Assembly: GCA_020248905.1 (NCBI GenBank)
Contig: JADCGR010000040.1
Location: 1 to 64,000, forward strand
From: Curvibacter sp.
Lineage (GTDB): Bacteria; Pseudomonadota; Gammaproteobacteria; Burkholderiales; Burkholderiaceae_C
Reading direction: 5' to 3'
DNA: 64,000 nucleotides
Positions 19,937 through 29,086 of this stretch are shown here, piece after piece (position 1 is the first letter of the stretch; each line of letters opens with the position of its first letter). The notes beneath the pieces are model-generated. The model did no database searches. It had not been told where the DNA came from and saw only the letters and a program-made list of their open reading frames with translations. Both the position numbers and the translations under genes were made by a program.

Positions 19937-20219
19937 GGCTCTGTTGAATTTCAAGTGGGTTGAGAGACATGAGGGTTGACCACGCGGAGGTCCAGCTTGC
20001 CAGCGATCAGGAAGATCACCGTGTGGATAGCGACCAACGCAGGCCCTTCAAGGACTTCTCGGATCGTCAGCGTGCGTGCCGCAGCATCGAAGCGAGTCGC
20101 GCCCACGTGCCACGGCGAGGCGATCCCCAGGGCCATCTAGAACAGCTTCTCGCTCATCGGCTTCACCCCACAGCGGTTACAGGCGTCCGTAGTCTACCCA
20201 CTCGGAATTCAACAGAGGC
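19937..20219. mobile_element. 283-bp internally deleted insertion element with imperfect terminal inverted repeats
   Basis: The left end GGCTCTGTTGAATTTCAAGT (continuing GGGTTGA) matches the complement of the right end GCCTCTGTTGAATTCCGAGT (continuing GGGTAGA) with few mismatches over about 27 bases. Inside is the start and the end of a transposase reading frame on the minus strand, with the middle missing. No obvious target-site duplication flanks it. The left end lies 37 bases upstream of the GTG start of the FAD oxidoreductase. The ISL3 family is my best guess from the protein fragments. Confidence 0.75.
19951..20157 (-). pseudogene. Transposase remnant, ISL3-like, internally deleted
   Basis: From the ATG at 20157 the frame gives MSEKLF, a TAG, then MALGIASPWHVGATRFDAA and RTLTI, which resembles the N-terminus of ISL3-type transposases (LG...PW.V....FD...R.L.I). 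The TAG probably replaces a tryptophan codon (TGG). The frame then jumps directly to a C-terminal-looking segment ([18 protein letters not shown]) ending at the left inverted repeat. The 69 codons cannot make an active transposase. Family assignment is from memory of the family pattern. Confidence 0.6.
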
Positions 20220-20220
20220 G

Positions 20221-20252
20221 AAAAAGAAAAGCCGGCACGTGGGCCGGCTGAT
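20221..20252 (-). terminator. Intrinsic terminator downstream of tRNA-Val
   Basis: On the minus strand AGCCGGC and GCCGGCT pair around a short loop (the stem spans about 20230-20250) and are followed by TTTTCTTTTT. Position immediately 3' of tRNA-Val fits its transcription end. Confidence 0.8.
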
Positions 20253-20258
20253 CCAAGA

Positions 20259-20333
20259 TGGTGGGCGATACATGGATCGAACATGTGACCCCTGCAGTGT
20301 GAATGCAGTGCTCTACCGCTGAGCTAATCGCCC
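20259..20333 (-). tRNA. tRNA-Val(CAC)
   Basis: Minus-strand cloverleaf of 75 bases including encoded CCA. Acceptor GGGCGAT pairs with ATCGCCC; D-arm TAGCTCAGCGGTAGAGCA; anticodon stem CTGCA/TGCAG with loop TTCACAC, so the anticodon is CAC (valine, GUG codons); T-loop GTTCGATCC in its arm. An intrinsic terminator follows it. It lies downstream of dnaQ in the same direction. Confidence 0.95.
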
Positions 20334-20405
20334 GGAATTCAATGCACAGAGGGCTCGTGCCTGCTTGGAAAAGCCGGAATTATGCCACAAGATCAGCAGC
20401 GGACT

Positions 20406-21107
20406 TCAGGGGGCGCTGCGCCAAACCGTCTTGCCAGCACTGGCCTTGTCCAGCTGCGACAGCAGCTCCTCATGGGCCGCCAGTTCCTGCTCGGAGGCTG
20501 CAAGCACCGGGAGCTCGAAACTGCTGAGATCAACGCGCTCGTAGGCCCCGACGCCCCCCGCAGTCTCAGCGACATCGATCAGCAGTGCGTCCTGACCGCG
20601 CGTTAGATGGATGTACACATCTGCCAGCAGTTCGGCATCCAGCAGCGCCCCGTGCAGTTTGCGACCCGCGTTGTCCACCCCGAGCCGGTCGCACAGCGCA
20701 TCGAGCGAATTTCGCTTACCCGGGTACATCTCCTTGGCCATGGCCAGCGTATCGGTCACACCCGCAACGAATTCGGCAAGGCGCGGCTTGCCGATTAGCT
20801 CCAGTTCCTTGTTGAGGAAGCCGACATCGAATGCGGCGTTGTGGATGATGATCTCGGCACCCCGCAAATAGACCAGAATCTCCTCGGCCACCTCGGCAAA
20901 CTTCGGCTTGTCGCGCAGGAACTCGTTGCTGATACCGTGCACGCGCAGGGCATCCTCATGGCTGTCGCGCCCAGGGTTCAGGTAGAAATGCAGGTTGTTG
21001 CCCGTGAGCTTGCGATGGAGCAGTTCCACGCAACCGATTTCGATGATGCGGTCGCCGTTTTCAGCGGACAGGCCTGTGGTTTCGGTATCGAGGACGATCT
21101 GGCGCAT
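20406..21107 (-). CDS. dnaQ: DNA polymerase III epsilon subunit (3'-5' proofreading exonuclease)
   Basis: 233 residues from the ATG at 21107, the normal epsilon N-terminus (MRQIVLDTETTGL). Proofreading exonuclease of the replicative polymerase. All three exonuclease motifs are present: ExoI VLDTETTGLS, ExoII IIHNAAFDVGFLN, ExoIII LHGALLDAELLADVY with the catalytic histidine. The C-terminal part (about 185-233), which binds the polymerase alpha subunit, is retained. The frame extends upstream of the ATG but does not resemble the family there. It follows fdx by 118 bases on the same strand. Confidence 0.96.
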   Translation of the reverse strand: MRQIVLDTETTGLSAENGDRIIEIGCVELLHRKLTGNNLHFYLNPGRDSHEDALRVHGISNEFLRDKPKFAEVAEEILVYLRGAEIIIHNAAFDVGFLNKELELIGKPRLAEFVAGVTDTLAMAKEMYPGKRNSLDALCDRLGVDNAGRKLHGALLDAELLADVYIHLTRGQDALLIDVAETAGGVGAYERVDLSSFELPVLAASEQELAAHEELLSQLDKASAGKTVWRSAP

Positions 21108-21225
21108 AAGGAATGATAACGAGCCGCACGATGCGGACCCGAGAAAAACGTCTCGGCGCAGGCCGCGCACACAGCGCAAAACCCGGCGAGCACAGCAACA
21201 ACCGTGGGCAAGGTTTATCGTGGAA

Positions 21226-21564
21226 TCAGTGGTTCTCTTTGGCGTGGTTGATCGAATACTTGGGGATCTCGACCACCACATCCTGCTGGGCCAGGATGGC
21301 CTGGCAGCTCAGCCGCGACTGCGGCTCCAGGCCCCAGGCGCGATCGAGGAGGTCCTCCTCGTTTTCGTCGGGTTCGTTGAGCGAGTTATAGCCCTGGCGC
21401 ACCACCACGTGGCAGGTCGTGCAGGCGCAGCTCATGTCGCAGGCGTGCTCGATGTTGATGTGATGGTCCAGCATAGCCTCGCAAATCGAGGTGCCGGCCG
21501 ACGCACGGATCTCGGCGCCCTGCGGGCAGTATTCGGGATGGGGCAGGATCTTGATGACAGGCAT
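21226..21564 (-). CDS. fdx: ISC-type [2Fe-2S] ferredoxin
   Basis: 112 residues. Adrenodoxin-type ferredoxin that supplies electrons for Fe-S cluster assembly on IscU. The four cysteine ligands are in CDMSCACTTC and, later, RLSCQAI. The last gene of the isc operon, starting 20 bases after the hscA stop; a good upstream A/G-rich site (gaaagaag) precedes the ATG. Confidence 0.96.
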   Translation of the reverse strand: MPVIKILPHPEYCPQGAEIRASAGTSICEAMLDHHINIEHACDMSCACTTCHVVVRQGYNSLNEPDENEEDLLDRAWGLEPQSRLSCQAILAQQDVVVEIPKYSINHAKENH

Positions 21565-21584
21565 GCGGCTTCTTTCCGTGAGGC

Positions 21585-23441
21585 TCAGACCGTTTCTATG
21601 TTCTTGCCAGCCAGGGCCTGCTGGATGCCGCGGTTCATGCGCAGGGCGGCGAAGGCCTCGGTGCCTTTGGCCAGGGCCTCGGTCGCCGCGTCGATGAGCG
21701 CTGCATCGTCCTGGCTCTGCAGGGCGGAAAGCTCGGACATCAAGGTATCGATGGCGGCGCGCTCTTCGTCTGAGAGCAGGACGCCGTCCGCCGCCAGTGC
21801 CGCTCGGGTGGCCATCAGCATCCGATCGGACTCGACGCGCGCCTCCACCAACGCGCGCGCCTTCATGTCCTGCTGGGCGGTGCTGAAGCTCTCTTGCAGC
21901 ATCCGGGCGATCTGCTCATCACCCAGGCCGTAAGACGGCTTCACGGCAATGCTGGCCTCAACGCCGCTGATCTGTTCGCGTGCCGAGACCTGCAGCAGGC
22001 CATCGGCATCGATGGTGAAGGTCACACGGATGCGCGCGGCGCCGGCCGCCATGGGCGGAATACCGCGCAGTTCAAACCGAGCTAGGCTGCGGCAATCGGC
22101 CACAAGATCGCGCTCACCCTGCACCACGTGCAGCGCCAGGGCTGTCTGGCCGTCCTTGTAGGTGGTGAAGTCCTGGGCCATGGCGGTGGGGATGGTCTGG
22201 TTGCGCGGCACGATGCGCTCCACCAAGCCTCCCATGGTCTCGATGCCCAGCGAAAGCGGAATCACGTCCAGCAGCAGCAAGTCACCCGCTGGGTTGTTGC
22301 CCGCCAGCTGGTTAGCCTGGATCGCGGCACCCAGCGCGACCACTTCGTCCGGGTTCAGGTTGATCAGGGGCTCGCGACCGAAATAATGAGCCACGGTGCG
22401 GCGGATCACGGGCATGCGCGTCGAGCCGCCGACCATGACCACCCCCTGCACGTCCTCCACAGCCAATCGGGCATCGCGCAGGACCGTGCGCACGGCCGCC
22501 ATGGTCCGCGCGGTCAGATCAGCACTGCAGGCCTCGAACTGGTCACGGTTGAGCGAGAAATCCAGGGCGCCGCTGGACAGCTCGATCTCCGCCGTGACGA
22601 TTTCCTCGTCCGAAAGCGATTCCTTGGCCGCGCGCGCCTCGGCCAGGATACGGGCCCGATCCTCTGGCGTGTCAGCCGTCAGGCCAGTCTCAGCGAGTAT
22701 CCAGTCTGCCAATGCACGGTCGTAATCGTCACCCCCCAGGGCCGAATCGCCACCGGTGGCAATCACCTCGAACACACCACGCGAGAGTCGCAGGACCGAG
22801 ATGTCGAACGTGCCGCCTCCCAGATCGTAGACCGCATAGACACCCTCGGCGGCATTGTCCAGACCGTAGGCGATGGCCGCGGCGGTGGGTTCGTTGATCA
22901 GCCGCAACACGTTCAGACCTGCCAGCTTGGCAGCGTCCTTCGTGGCCTGGCGCTGCGCGTCATCAAAATACGCGGGCACCGTGATCACGGCGCCATAGAG
23001 GTCATCGTTAAAGCTGTCCTCAGCGCGATAACGCAGGGTCGCCAGGATCTCGGCGCTGACCTCTACCGGCGTCTTGTCGCCGGCAATCGTGCGCACGCCG
23101 ACCATGCCCGGCCCGTCAAAAAGTGCATATGGCAGCTTCTCCGGATGGGAAACGTCGGCCAGCCGGCGACCCATGAGCCGCTTGACCGAGGCAATGGTGT
23201 TGCCCGGGTCGTGGATCTGCTGCTCCAGCGCCTCGTGGCCGATTTGCCGACCCTCCCCCGGAAGATACCGAACCACCGAGGGCAGGATCACGCGGCCCTG
23301 CGCGTCGGGCAGACACTCGGCCACGCCATGGCGCACGGCGGCCACGAGCGAATGCGTCGTGCCCAAGTCAATCCCCACCGCAGTGCGCCGCTGGTGGGGG
23401 TCCGGCGCCTGACCGGGTTCGGAAATCTGCAGCAATGCCAT
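21585..23441 (-). CDS. hscA: Fe-S assembly chaperone HscA (Hsp70 family)
   Basis: 618 residues, normal for HscA. ATP-dependent chaperone that, with HscB, releases Fe-S clusters from IscU. N-terminal ATPase motifs: [27 protein letters not shown] and [13 protein letters not shown]. The C-terminal substrate-binding domain starts at about residue 390 and lacks the DnaK-type acidic tail. Gap to hscB is 37 bases. Intact. Confidence 0.97.
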   Translation of the reverse strand: MALLQISEPGQAPDPHQRRTAVGIDLGTTHSLVAAVRHGVAECLPDAQGRVILPSVVRYLPGEGRQIGHEALEQQIHDPGNTIASVKRLMGRRLADVSHPEKLPYALFDGPGMVGVRTIAGDKTPVEVSAEILATLRYRAEDSFNDDLYGAVITVPAYFDDAQRQATKDAAKLAGLNVLRLINEPTAAAIAYGLDNAAEGVYAVYDLGGGTFDISVLRLSRGVFEVIATGGDSALGGDDYDRALADWILAETGLTADTPEDRARILAEARAAKESLSDEEIVTAEIELSSGALDFSLNRDQFEACSADLTARTMAAVRTVLRDARLAVEDVQGVVMVGGSTRMPVIRRTVAHYFGREPLINLNPDEVVALGAAIQANQLAGNNPAGDLLLLDVIPLSLGIETMGGLVERIVPRNQTIPTAMAQDFTTYKDGQTALALHVVQGERDLVADCRSLARFELRGIPPMAAGAARIRVTFTIDADGLLQVSAREQISGVEASIAVKPSYGLGDEQIARMLQESFSTAQQDMKARALVEARVESDRMLMATRAALAADGVLLSDEERAAIDTLMSELSALQSQDDAALIDAATEALAKGTEAFAALRMNRGIQQALAGKNIETV

Positions 23442-23478
23442 GGTTGTACTGTTCTATCGCGGGATGGGGCGGGTATTG

Positions 23479-24006
23479 CTACCCGGCCCGGCTTTCCATT
23501 TTCTCGTAGCGGTTCCCGATGTCCTGCGCAAACCGCTCGATGAACATCAGGGCCCGCACCTGGGCCACAGCGCCGGCATAGTCCAGCTCGTGGTCGATCA
23601 GCTGCTCGCAGCGCCGCAGCAAGGACTGGCGGCTGCGGCCGACCTCCATATTCAGGCCGTCGAGAGCACCGACGTCCTGCGCTTCGTCGAGTGCCTCGCG
23701 CCATTCCATCTGCTGAATCAGAAAATCGGCAGGCATCGCCGTATTACTCTCGGCATCCACACGGGCGCCATGCATCTCACAGAGGTAGGCAGCGCGCCTG
23801 AGGGGATCCTTAAGGCGACCGTAGGCTTCGTTGATGCGAGCCGACCACTGCATAGCCACACGCTGCGCCGCAGCGCCCTGGGCCGCAAAACGATCCGGGT
23901 GGGCCTGCCGCTGCAAGTCTTTCCAGCGTGCGTCGATGGCGCCAAGGTCCTGCGCGAATTGACGCGGAAGGCCGAAAAGCTCGAAGTCGTCAGACTGCAG
24001 GTTCAC
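23479..24006 (-). CDS. hscB: Fe-S assembly co-chaperone HscB (J-domain)
   Basis: 175 residues from a GTG at 24006 that overlaps the iscA stop as GTGA; this gives [20 protein letters not shown], the usual start. An upstream TTG at 24033 is less likely. The J-domain (about 5-75) has the HPD signature in [12 protein letters not shown], which stimulates the HscA ATPase; the C-terminal helical domain (about 90-170) binds IscU. Translational coupling with iscA is likely. Confidence 0.93.
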   Translation of the reverse strand: MNLQSDDFELFGLPRQFAQDLGAIDARWKDLQRQAHPDRFAAQGAAAQRVAMQWSARINEAYGRLKDPLRRAAYLCEMHGARVDAESNTAMPADFLIQQMEWREALDEAQDVGALDGLNMEVGRSRQSLLRRCEQLIDHELDYAGAVAQVRALMFIERFAQDIGNRYEKMESRAG

Positions 24007-24326
24007 ACGCGGAAGGACTCGCCACACCCGCAACGGTCACGTTCGTTGGGGTTATTGAACTTGAAGCCCTCGTTCAGTCCCTCGCGCACGAAATCGAGCT
24101 CTGTACCGTCGATATAGGACAGGCTCTTGGGATCGACGAGCACCTTGACTCCATGACCTTCGAAAACATGGTCCTCGGGGGCGATGTCGTCCACGTACTC
24201 CAGCTTGTAGGCCAGGCCCGAGCAACCCGTGGTCTTGACGCCCAGCCGGACCCCTATGCCTTTGCCGCGCTTGGCAAGATAACGGGTCACATGCCGGGCT
24301 GCGGCTTCAGTCAGAGAGACAGCCAT
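24003..24326 (-). CDS. iscA: A-type iron-sulfur carrier IscA
   Basis: 107 residues from the ATG at 24326 ([17 protein letters not shown]). Fe-S carrier that passes clusters to target proteins. The three conserved cysteines are in TTGCSGLAY and RCGCGESF at the C-terminus. It lies between iscU (120-base gap with a REP-like repeat) and hscB (overlapping by 4 bases). Confidence 0.96.
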   Translation of the reverse strand: MAVSLTEAAARHVTRYLAKRGKGIGVRLGVKTTGCSGLAYKLEYVDDIAPEDHVFEGHGVKVLVDPKSLSYIDGTELDFVREGLNEGFKFNNPNERDRCGCGESFRV

Positions 24327-24370
24327 TTCAGTCTTTTGCTCCTTCAACCCACACCACATGCTCAGGGCGC

Positions 24371-24439
24371 ACGCGCAACCAGCTTTGCCGGGCCGCCGGG
24401 TGCACCCCCTTTGACGGGGAGGCGCCGCTGGCGCCTCAG
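24371..24439. repeat. REP-like intergenic repeat, copy 1 (iscU-iscA gap)
   Basis: GC-rich palindromic unit. On the minus strand it reads CTGAGGCGCCAGCGGCGCCT, then CCCC...GGGGG and later GGCCCGGCAAAGCTGGTT. The same order of elements appears at 24883-24952 and 52591-52679. It falls inside the isc operon. Confidence 0.65.
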
Positions 24440-24446
24440 AGTTGTT

Positions 24447-24833
24447 TCAATTGGCGTGTTTCTTCCTGTAGTCGTCCACCGCGGCCTTGATGGCGTCTTC
24501 GGCGAGGATCGAGCAGTGAATCTTGACCGGTGGCAGGGCCAGCTCCTCGGCGATCTGGCTGTTCTTCAGGGCCGCCGCCTGGTCCAGCGTCTTGCCCTTG
24601 ACCCACTCGGTCACGAGGGAGCTCGACGCGATCGCCGAGCCGCAACCGTAGGTCTTGAAGCGGGCGTCCTCGATCACCCCGGTGGACGGGTTCACCTTGA
24701 TCTGGAGCTTCATCACATCGCCGCAGGCGGGTGCGCCCACCATGCCGGTCCCGACCGTGTCATCGCCCTTGTCGAAGGAGCCGACGTTGCGGGGGTTTTC
24801 GTAGTGATCTAAAACTTTTTCAGAATAAGCCAT
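24447..24833 (-). CDS. iscU: Fe-S cluster scaffold IscU
   Basis: 128 residues, standard length. Scaffold on which clusters are built from sulfur supplied by IscS. The three ligand cysteines are in GAPACGDVMKL, YGCGSAIASSS and KIHCSILAEDA; LPPVK, the HscA recognition motif, precedes the third cysteine. Both flanks carry REP-like repeats, so the spacing to iscS (130 bases) and iscA (120 bases) is unusually wide for this operon. Confidence 0.98.
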   Translation of the reverse strand: MAYSEKVLDHYENPRNVGSFDKGDDTVGTGMVGAPACGDVMKLQIKVNPSTGVIEDARFKTYGCGSAIASSSLVTEWVKGKTLDQAAALKNSQIAEELALPPVKIHCSILAEDAIKAAVDDYRKKHAN

Positions 24834-24882
24834 GTCAGTTTCCTTTCTCTACTGCTATCGCCGAGCGCCTAGCCCCCACCAG

Positions 24883-24952
24883 GGGTGCCGTGGAACCGGC
24901 TTTGCCGGACCACTGGCATCGTCCCCTGGAGGGGAAGACGCGCAGCGGCTCA
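24883..24952. repeat. REP-like intergenic repeat, copy 2 (iscS-iscU gap)
   Basis: On the minus strand it reads CTGAGCCGCTGCGCGTCTTC, then CCCTCCAGGGG, then GTCCGGCAAAGCCGGTTCCA and CGGCACCC. It shares element order and several exact blocks (GCCGGTTCCACGG) with the copy at 52591-52679. Located inside the isc operon. Confidence 0.7.
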
Positions 24953-24963
24953 GTGGTGCACTC

Positions 24964-26184
24964 CTAATGTGCTGCCCACTGGATCGTGTTCAAGTCGATA
25001 CCGTCCTTGAACATCTCCCACAAGGGGCTGAGGTCACGCAGCTTTGCCACGTTGTGCTTGATCGTGGTGATCGCGTAATCGATCTCTTCCTCGGTGGTGA
25101 AGCGGCCGATGGTCATCCGCAGGCTGCTGTGCGCCAGTTCGTCACTGCGGCCCAAGGCCCGCAGCACATAGCTGGGCTCCAGGCTGGCGGAGGTACAGGC
25201 CGAGCCGGACGACACGGCTAGGCCCTTGATGCCCATGATCAGGGACTCCCCCTCCACGTAGTTGAAGCTCATGTTCAGGTTGTGCGGTACGCGCTTCTCA
25301 AGATGGCCGTTCACGAACACCTGCTCGACATCCTTCAGGCCATCGAGCAGACGCTTGTGCAGCCGCTGCGCTTTGACCAGGTCCTGGGCCATCTCGGCCT
25401 TCGCAATGCGGAAAGCTTCGCCCATGCCCACGCACTGGTGGGTGGGCAGCGTGCCCGAGCGCATCCCGCGCTCATGGCCACCGCCGTGCATCTGAGCCTC
25501 CAGGCGCACCCGAGGCTTGCGACGCACATAAAGCGCGCCGATACCTTTGGGGCCGTAGGTCTTGTGCGAGGCGAGGCTCATCAGGTCGACCGGCAGCGTG
25601 TTGAGGTCGATCTCGACCTTGCCCGTGGCCTGGGCCGCGTCCACATGCAGAAGGATGCCCTTTTCGCGGCAGAGCTTGCCAATGGCGAGGATGTCCTGGA
25701 TCACACCGATCTCGTTGTTGACGAACATCACGCTAATGAGGATGGTGTCGGGCCGGATGGCGGCCCTGAGCACGTCGAAATCGAGCAGGCCGTCCGCCTG
25801 CACATCGAGGTAGCTCACCTCAAAACCCTGGCGCTCCAGCTCGCGCATGGTGTCGAGCACGGCCTTGTGTTCGGTCTTCACCGTGATCAGGTGCTTGCCC
25901 TTGCCCTTGTAGAAATGGGCGGCACCCTTGATGGCGAGGTTATTGGACTCGGTGGCGCCCGAGGTCCAGACGATCTCGCGCGGATCCGCACCGATCAGGG
26001 CCGCCACATGGCCCCGGGCCTGCTCCACGGCCTCCTCGGCCTCCCAGCCCCAGGCATGGCTGCGTGAGGCAGGGTTGCCGAAGTGCTCGCGTAACCACGG
26101 AATCATGGCATCCACCACCCGCGGGTCGCAGGGCGTGGTGGCACCGTAGTCCATGTAAATCGGGAAATGGGGCGTCATGTCCAT
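24964..26184 (-). CDS. iscS: Cysteine desulfurase IscS
   Basis: 406 residues from the ATG at 26184 ([18 protein letters not shown]); an ATG two codons later is an alternative. PLP enzyme that takes sulfur from cysteine for Fe-S clusters and tRNA thiolation. Motifs: [14 protein letters not shown], the PLP lysine in [12 protein letters not shown], and the active cysteine in [20 protein letters not shown]. It follows iscR by 28 bases. Confidence 0.97.
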   Translation of the reverse strand: MDMTPHFPIYMDYGATTPCDPRVVDAMIPWLREHFGNPASRSHAWGWEAEEAVEQARGHVAALIGADPREIVWTSGATESNNLAIKGAAHFYKGKGKHLITVKTEHKAVLDTMRELERQGFEVSYLDVQADGLLDFDVLRAAIRPDTILISVMFVNNEIGVIQDILAIGKLCREKGILLHVDAAQATGKVEIDLNTLPVDLMSLASHKTYGPKGIGALYVRRKPRVRLEAQMHGGGHERGMRSGTLPTHQCVGMGEAFRIAKAEMAQDLVKAQRLHKRLLDGLKDVEQVFVNGHLEKRVPHNLNMSFNYVEGESLIMGIKGLAVSSGSACTSASLEPSYVLRALGRSDELAHSSLRMTIGRFTTEEEIDYAITTIKHNVAKLRDLSPLWEMFKDGIDLNTIQWAAH

Positions 26185-26212
26185 AGCTGAAAACAGAGAA
26201 GACGTCGAAAGA

Positions 26213-26749
26213 TCAGGACTTGGAAAACGCATTACCCAGCGCAAATACCGAGTTGGGCGCATTCACGCGGACCGGCTTGACCACCGGCGCGGGCGAGATC
26301 GCGCGCTTGATCGCGGGCTTGTCTTCCACGGTGATGCCCTTGGCCAGCTGGTCGTCCACCAGCTTTTGCAGGGTCACGGAGTCCAGAAACTCAACCATAC
26401 GGGTGTTGAGGGAGGCCCAGAGCTCGTGGGTCATGCAACGGCCGCCCTCGCCCAGGCAGTTTTCTTTGCCGCCGCATTGGGTGGCGTCGATGGGCTCATC
26501 CACCGACAGGATGATGTCGGCCACCGTAACGTCAGCCGCCTTGCGCGCCAGCGTGTAGCCACCACCCGGGCCCCGGGTGGACTCCACCAGCTCGTGCCGG
26601 CGCAGCTTGCCAAAGAGCTGCTCCAGGTAAGAAAGGGAAATCTGCTGCCGCTGGCTGATCGCCGCCAGGGTCACAGGGCCGTTGCTCTGGCGCAGGGCCA
26701 GATCAATCATGGCGGTAACCGCAAAGCGGCCTTTGGTCGTGAGGCGCAT
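26213..26749 (-). CDS. iscR: Rrf2-family regulator IscR
   Basis: 178 residues. [2Fe-2S]-binding repressor of its own operon. The winged helix is at the N-terminus ([19 protein letters not shown]) and the three cluster cysteines are in [15 protein letters not shown]. First gene of iscR-S-U-A-hscB-hscA-fdx; a typical ribosome site (AAAGGAG) precedes the ATG. A candidate IscR-binding site lies just upstream at about 26761-26787. The C-terminal tail is somewhat longer than in E. coli. Confidence 0.96.
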   Translation of the reverse strand: MRLTTKGRFAVTAMIDLALRQSNGPVTLAAISQRQQISLSYLEQLFGKLRRHELVESTRGPGGGYTLARKAADVTVADIILSVDEPIDATQCGGKENCLGEGGRCMTHELWASLNTRMVEFLDSVTLQKLVDDQLAKGITVEDKPAIKRAISPAPVVKPVRVNAPNSVFALGNAFSKS

Positions 26750-26760
26750 GGCGAGCTCCT

Positions 26761-26787
26761 TTTCCGAGTAAGAAAGTCAAGTATACC
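26761..26787 (-). promoter_or_regulatory. Candidate IscR type-1 operator upstream of iscR
   Basis: The minus strand reads TATACTTGACTTTCTTACTC then GGAAA. The spaced halves TTGACT and TACTCGG resemble the sites IscR uses to repress its own operon in other proteobacteria. It ends 12 bases before the start codon. The match is by eye, from memory of the motif. Confidence 0.45.
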
Positions 26788-26861
26788 AGAAGACCGACTC
26801 CTTTGCTCGGGAACCCTGGCCTTCGGAGAAAAAGACCCTAAACGGCGACAGGTGTGCCATC

Positions 26862-28967
26862 TCAGACGGGATGGTCTGGGACCTCAGCGCCGAAGGCCCG
26901 CACCTTCAGAGTCCCCAGCTGGTCGCGCACCCGGGCGGCCTGCTCGAACTCCAGATTGCGGGCATGCTCCAGCATCTGTTTTTCCAGACGCTTGATTTCG
27001 CGGGCGATGTCCTTCTCGCTCATGTCCTCCACCCGTGCGCGAGCCATGGCCTCCTGCTCCAGACGCTCCGCCTCGCGGCCGGCTTTTTCGCTGTAAACAC
27101 CGTCGATCAGGTCCCGCACCCGCTTGACGATGGCGCGTGGCGTGATGCCGAGCGCCTCGTTATGGGCGACCTGCTTGCGCCGGCGACGCTCTGTTTCGCT
27201 GATGGCACGGGCCATCGAGTCCGTGACCCGGTCGGCATAGAGGATGGCCTTGCCATGCAGATTGCGGGCTGCCCGACCGATGGTCTGGATCAGGGAACGC
27301 TCCGAGCGCAGGAATCCTTCCTTGTCGGCGTCCAGGATGGCGACGAGCGACACCTCCGGAATGTCCAAGCCCTCACGCAGCAGGTTGATGCCGACCAGTA
27401 CGTCAAAGGCCCCCAGTCGCAGGTCGCGGATGATCTCCACACGCTCCACGGTATCGACGTCGCTGTGGAGGTAGCGGACCTTCACACCGTTGTCAGTGAG
27501 GTAGTCGGTCAGCTGCTCGGCCATGCGCTTGGTCAGAACGGTAATCAGCACGCGCTCGTGCCGCTCCACCCGCAGGCGGATTTCCTGCAGTACGTCGTCC
27601 ACCTGGTGGGTGGCCTGGCGCACCTCCACCTCCGGGTCCACCAGGCCCGTGGGTCGCACCACCTGCTCCACCACGGCACCGGCATGCTGTTTCTCCCAAT
27701 CCCCTGGCGTGGCTGAGACGAAGACTGCCTGACGCATCTTGCTCTCGAACTCCTCGAACTTGAGCGGCCGGTTGTCCAGGGCGCTGGGCAGGCGGAAACC
27801 ATATTCGACGAGCGTGGTCTTGCGGGCGCGGTCCCCGTTGTACATGCCGCTCAGCTGACCGATGAGAACGTGGCTCTCGTCAAGGAACATCAGAGCGTCC
27901 TTCGGCATGTAGTCAGTGAGTGTTGGCGGCGGCTCGCCCGGCGCCGCACCCGAGAGATGCCGGGTGTAGTTCTCGATCCCCTTGCAATGCCCGACCTCAC
28001 TCAGCATTTCCAGGTCGAACCGCGTGCGCTGCTCCAGACGCTGTGCCTCCACAAGCTTGCCCATGGCGACCAGCTGCTTCAGCCGCTCTGCCAGCTCTAC
28101 CTTGATCGTCTCCACCGCCTTGAGCACCTGCTCGCGCGGCGTCACGTAATGGCTGCTTGGGTAGACCGTAAACCGGGCAACCTTCTGCTTGATCCGTCCC
28201 GTCAGCGGATCAAAGAGCTGCAGGGTCTCAATCTGGTCGTCGAAGAGTTCGATGCGCAGGGCCAGTTCCGAGTGCTCGGCCGGAAACACGTCGATGGTGT
28301 CGCCGCGCACGCGGAAGGTGCCGCGCGAGAACTCAAGGTCGTTGCGCTGGTACTGCATGCGCACCAGCTGGGCGATGACGTCGCGCTGGCCCAGCGTGTG
28401 GCCGGCGCGCAGCGTCAGGATCATCTGGTGGTAGTCCTCGGGCTTGCCGATGCCGTAGATGGCCGAGACGGTCGCGACGATGACCACGTCGCGCCGCTCC
28501 AGCAAGCTCTTGGTGCACGACAAACGCATCTGCTCGATGTGCTCGTTGATCGCGCTGTCCTTCTCGATGAAGAGATCGCGCTGTGGCACATAGGCCTCGG
28601 GCTGGTAGTAGTCGTAATAACTCACGAAGTACTCCACCGCGTTCCTGGGGAAGAACTCCCGGAACTCGCTGTAAAGCTGCGCCGCCAGCGTCTTGTTGGG
28701 CGCGAACACGATGGCCGGCCGCCCCAGGCGGGCGATCACGTTGGCCATGGTGTAGGTCTTGCCCGAACCCGTCACACCCAGCAGGGTCTGGAACACCTCG
28801 CCGTCGGCCACGCCTTCGGCCAGCAACCGAATGGCTTCGGGCTGGTCGCCAGCGGGAGGGTAGGGCTGATAGAGCTCGAAGGGCGAACCCGGAAAGCTCA
28901 CGAATCGGCCAGCCGGCGCTTCTTTCGCTGTTTTGTCCACCTCGGGGGCCACTGATGCGTTGCTCAT
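26862..28967 (-). CDS. uvrB: Excinuclease ABC subunit B
   Basis: 701 residues from the ATG at 28967 ([13 protein letters not shown]). Damage-verifying helicase-like subunit of nucleotide excision repair. Walker A is [13 protein letters not shown]; the beta-hairpin region is [22 protein letters not shown] and [12 protein letters not shown] are the later helicase motifs; the C-terminal UVR domain ([20 protein letters not shown]) contacts UvrC. Open frame upstream of the ATG is not family sequence. Divergent from the aminotransferase gene (119 bases). Confidence 0.98.
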   Translation of the reverse strand: MSNASVAPEVDKTAKEAPAGRFVSFPGSPFELYQPYPPAGDQPEAIRLLAEGVADGEVFQTLLGVTGSGKTYTMANVIARLGRPAIVFAPNKTLAAQLYSEFREFFPRNAVEYFVSYYDYYQPEAYVPQRDLFIEKDSAINEHIEQMRLSCTKSLLERRDVVIVATVSAIYGIGKPEDYHQMILTLRAGHTLGQRDVIAQLVRMQYQRNDLEFSRGTFRVRGDTIDVFPAEHSELALRIELFDDQIETLQLFDPLTGRIKQKVARFTVYPSSHYVTPREQVLKAVETIKVELAERLKQLVAMGKLVEAQRLEQRTRFDLEMLSEVGHCKGIENYTRHLSGAAPGEPPPTLTDYMPKDALMFLDESHVLIGQLSGMYNGDRARKTTLVEYGFRLPSALDNRPLKFEEFESKMRQAVFVSATPGDWEKQHAGAVVEQVVRPTGLVDPEVEVRQATHQVDDVLQEIRLRVERHERVLITVLTKRMAEQLTDYLTDNGVKVRYLHSDVDTVERVEIIRDLRLGAFDVLVGINLLREGLDIPEVSLVAILDADKEGFLRSERSLIQTIGRAARNLHGKAILYADRVTDSMARAISETERRRRKQVAHNEALGITPRAIVKRVRDLIDGVYSEKAGREAERLEQEAMARARVEDMSEKDIAREIKRLEKQMLEHARNLEFEQAARVRDQLGTLKVRAFGAEVPDHPV

Positions 28968-29086
28968 GGAAAGCTCATCCTTCGGACCGGTAAAATTATG
29001 AGGAACGGTGAACCATACGCCATTCCGCTGGCTGCCGTCCGCGGTCTGCCTCATCTCCCTCCAACTGACTTTGCCTAGGAACCAAC

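Noticed and set aside
19903-19954. Extended N-terminus of the FAD oxidoreductase from a TTG
   Set aside because: The extra residues are encoded partly by the terminal repeat of an insertion element; the GTG at 19900 has a good ribosome site and gives the family N-terminus.
22128-23543. Open frame of 471 codons opposite hscA
   Set aside because: Shadow of hscA; low-complexity His/Arg/Asp-rich composition and no family features.
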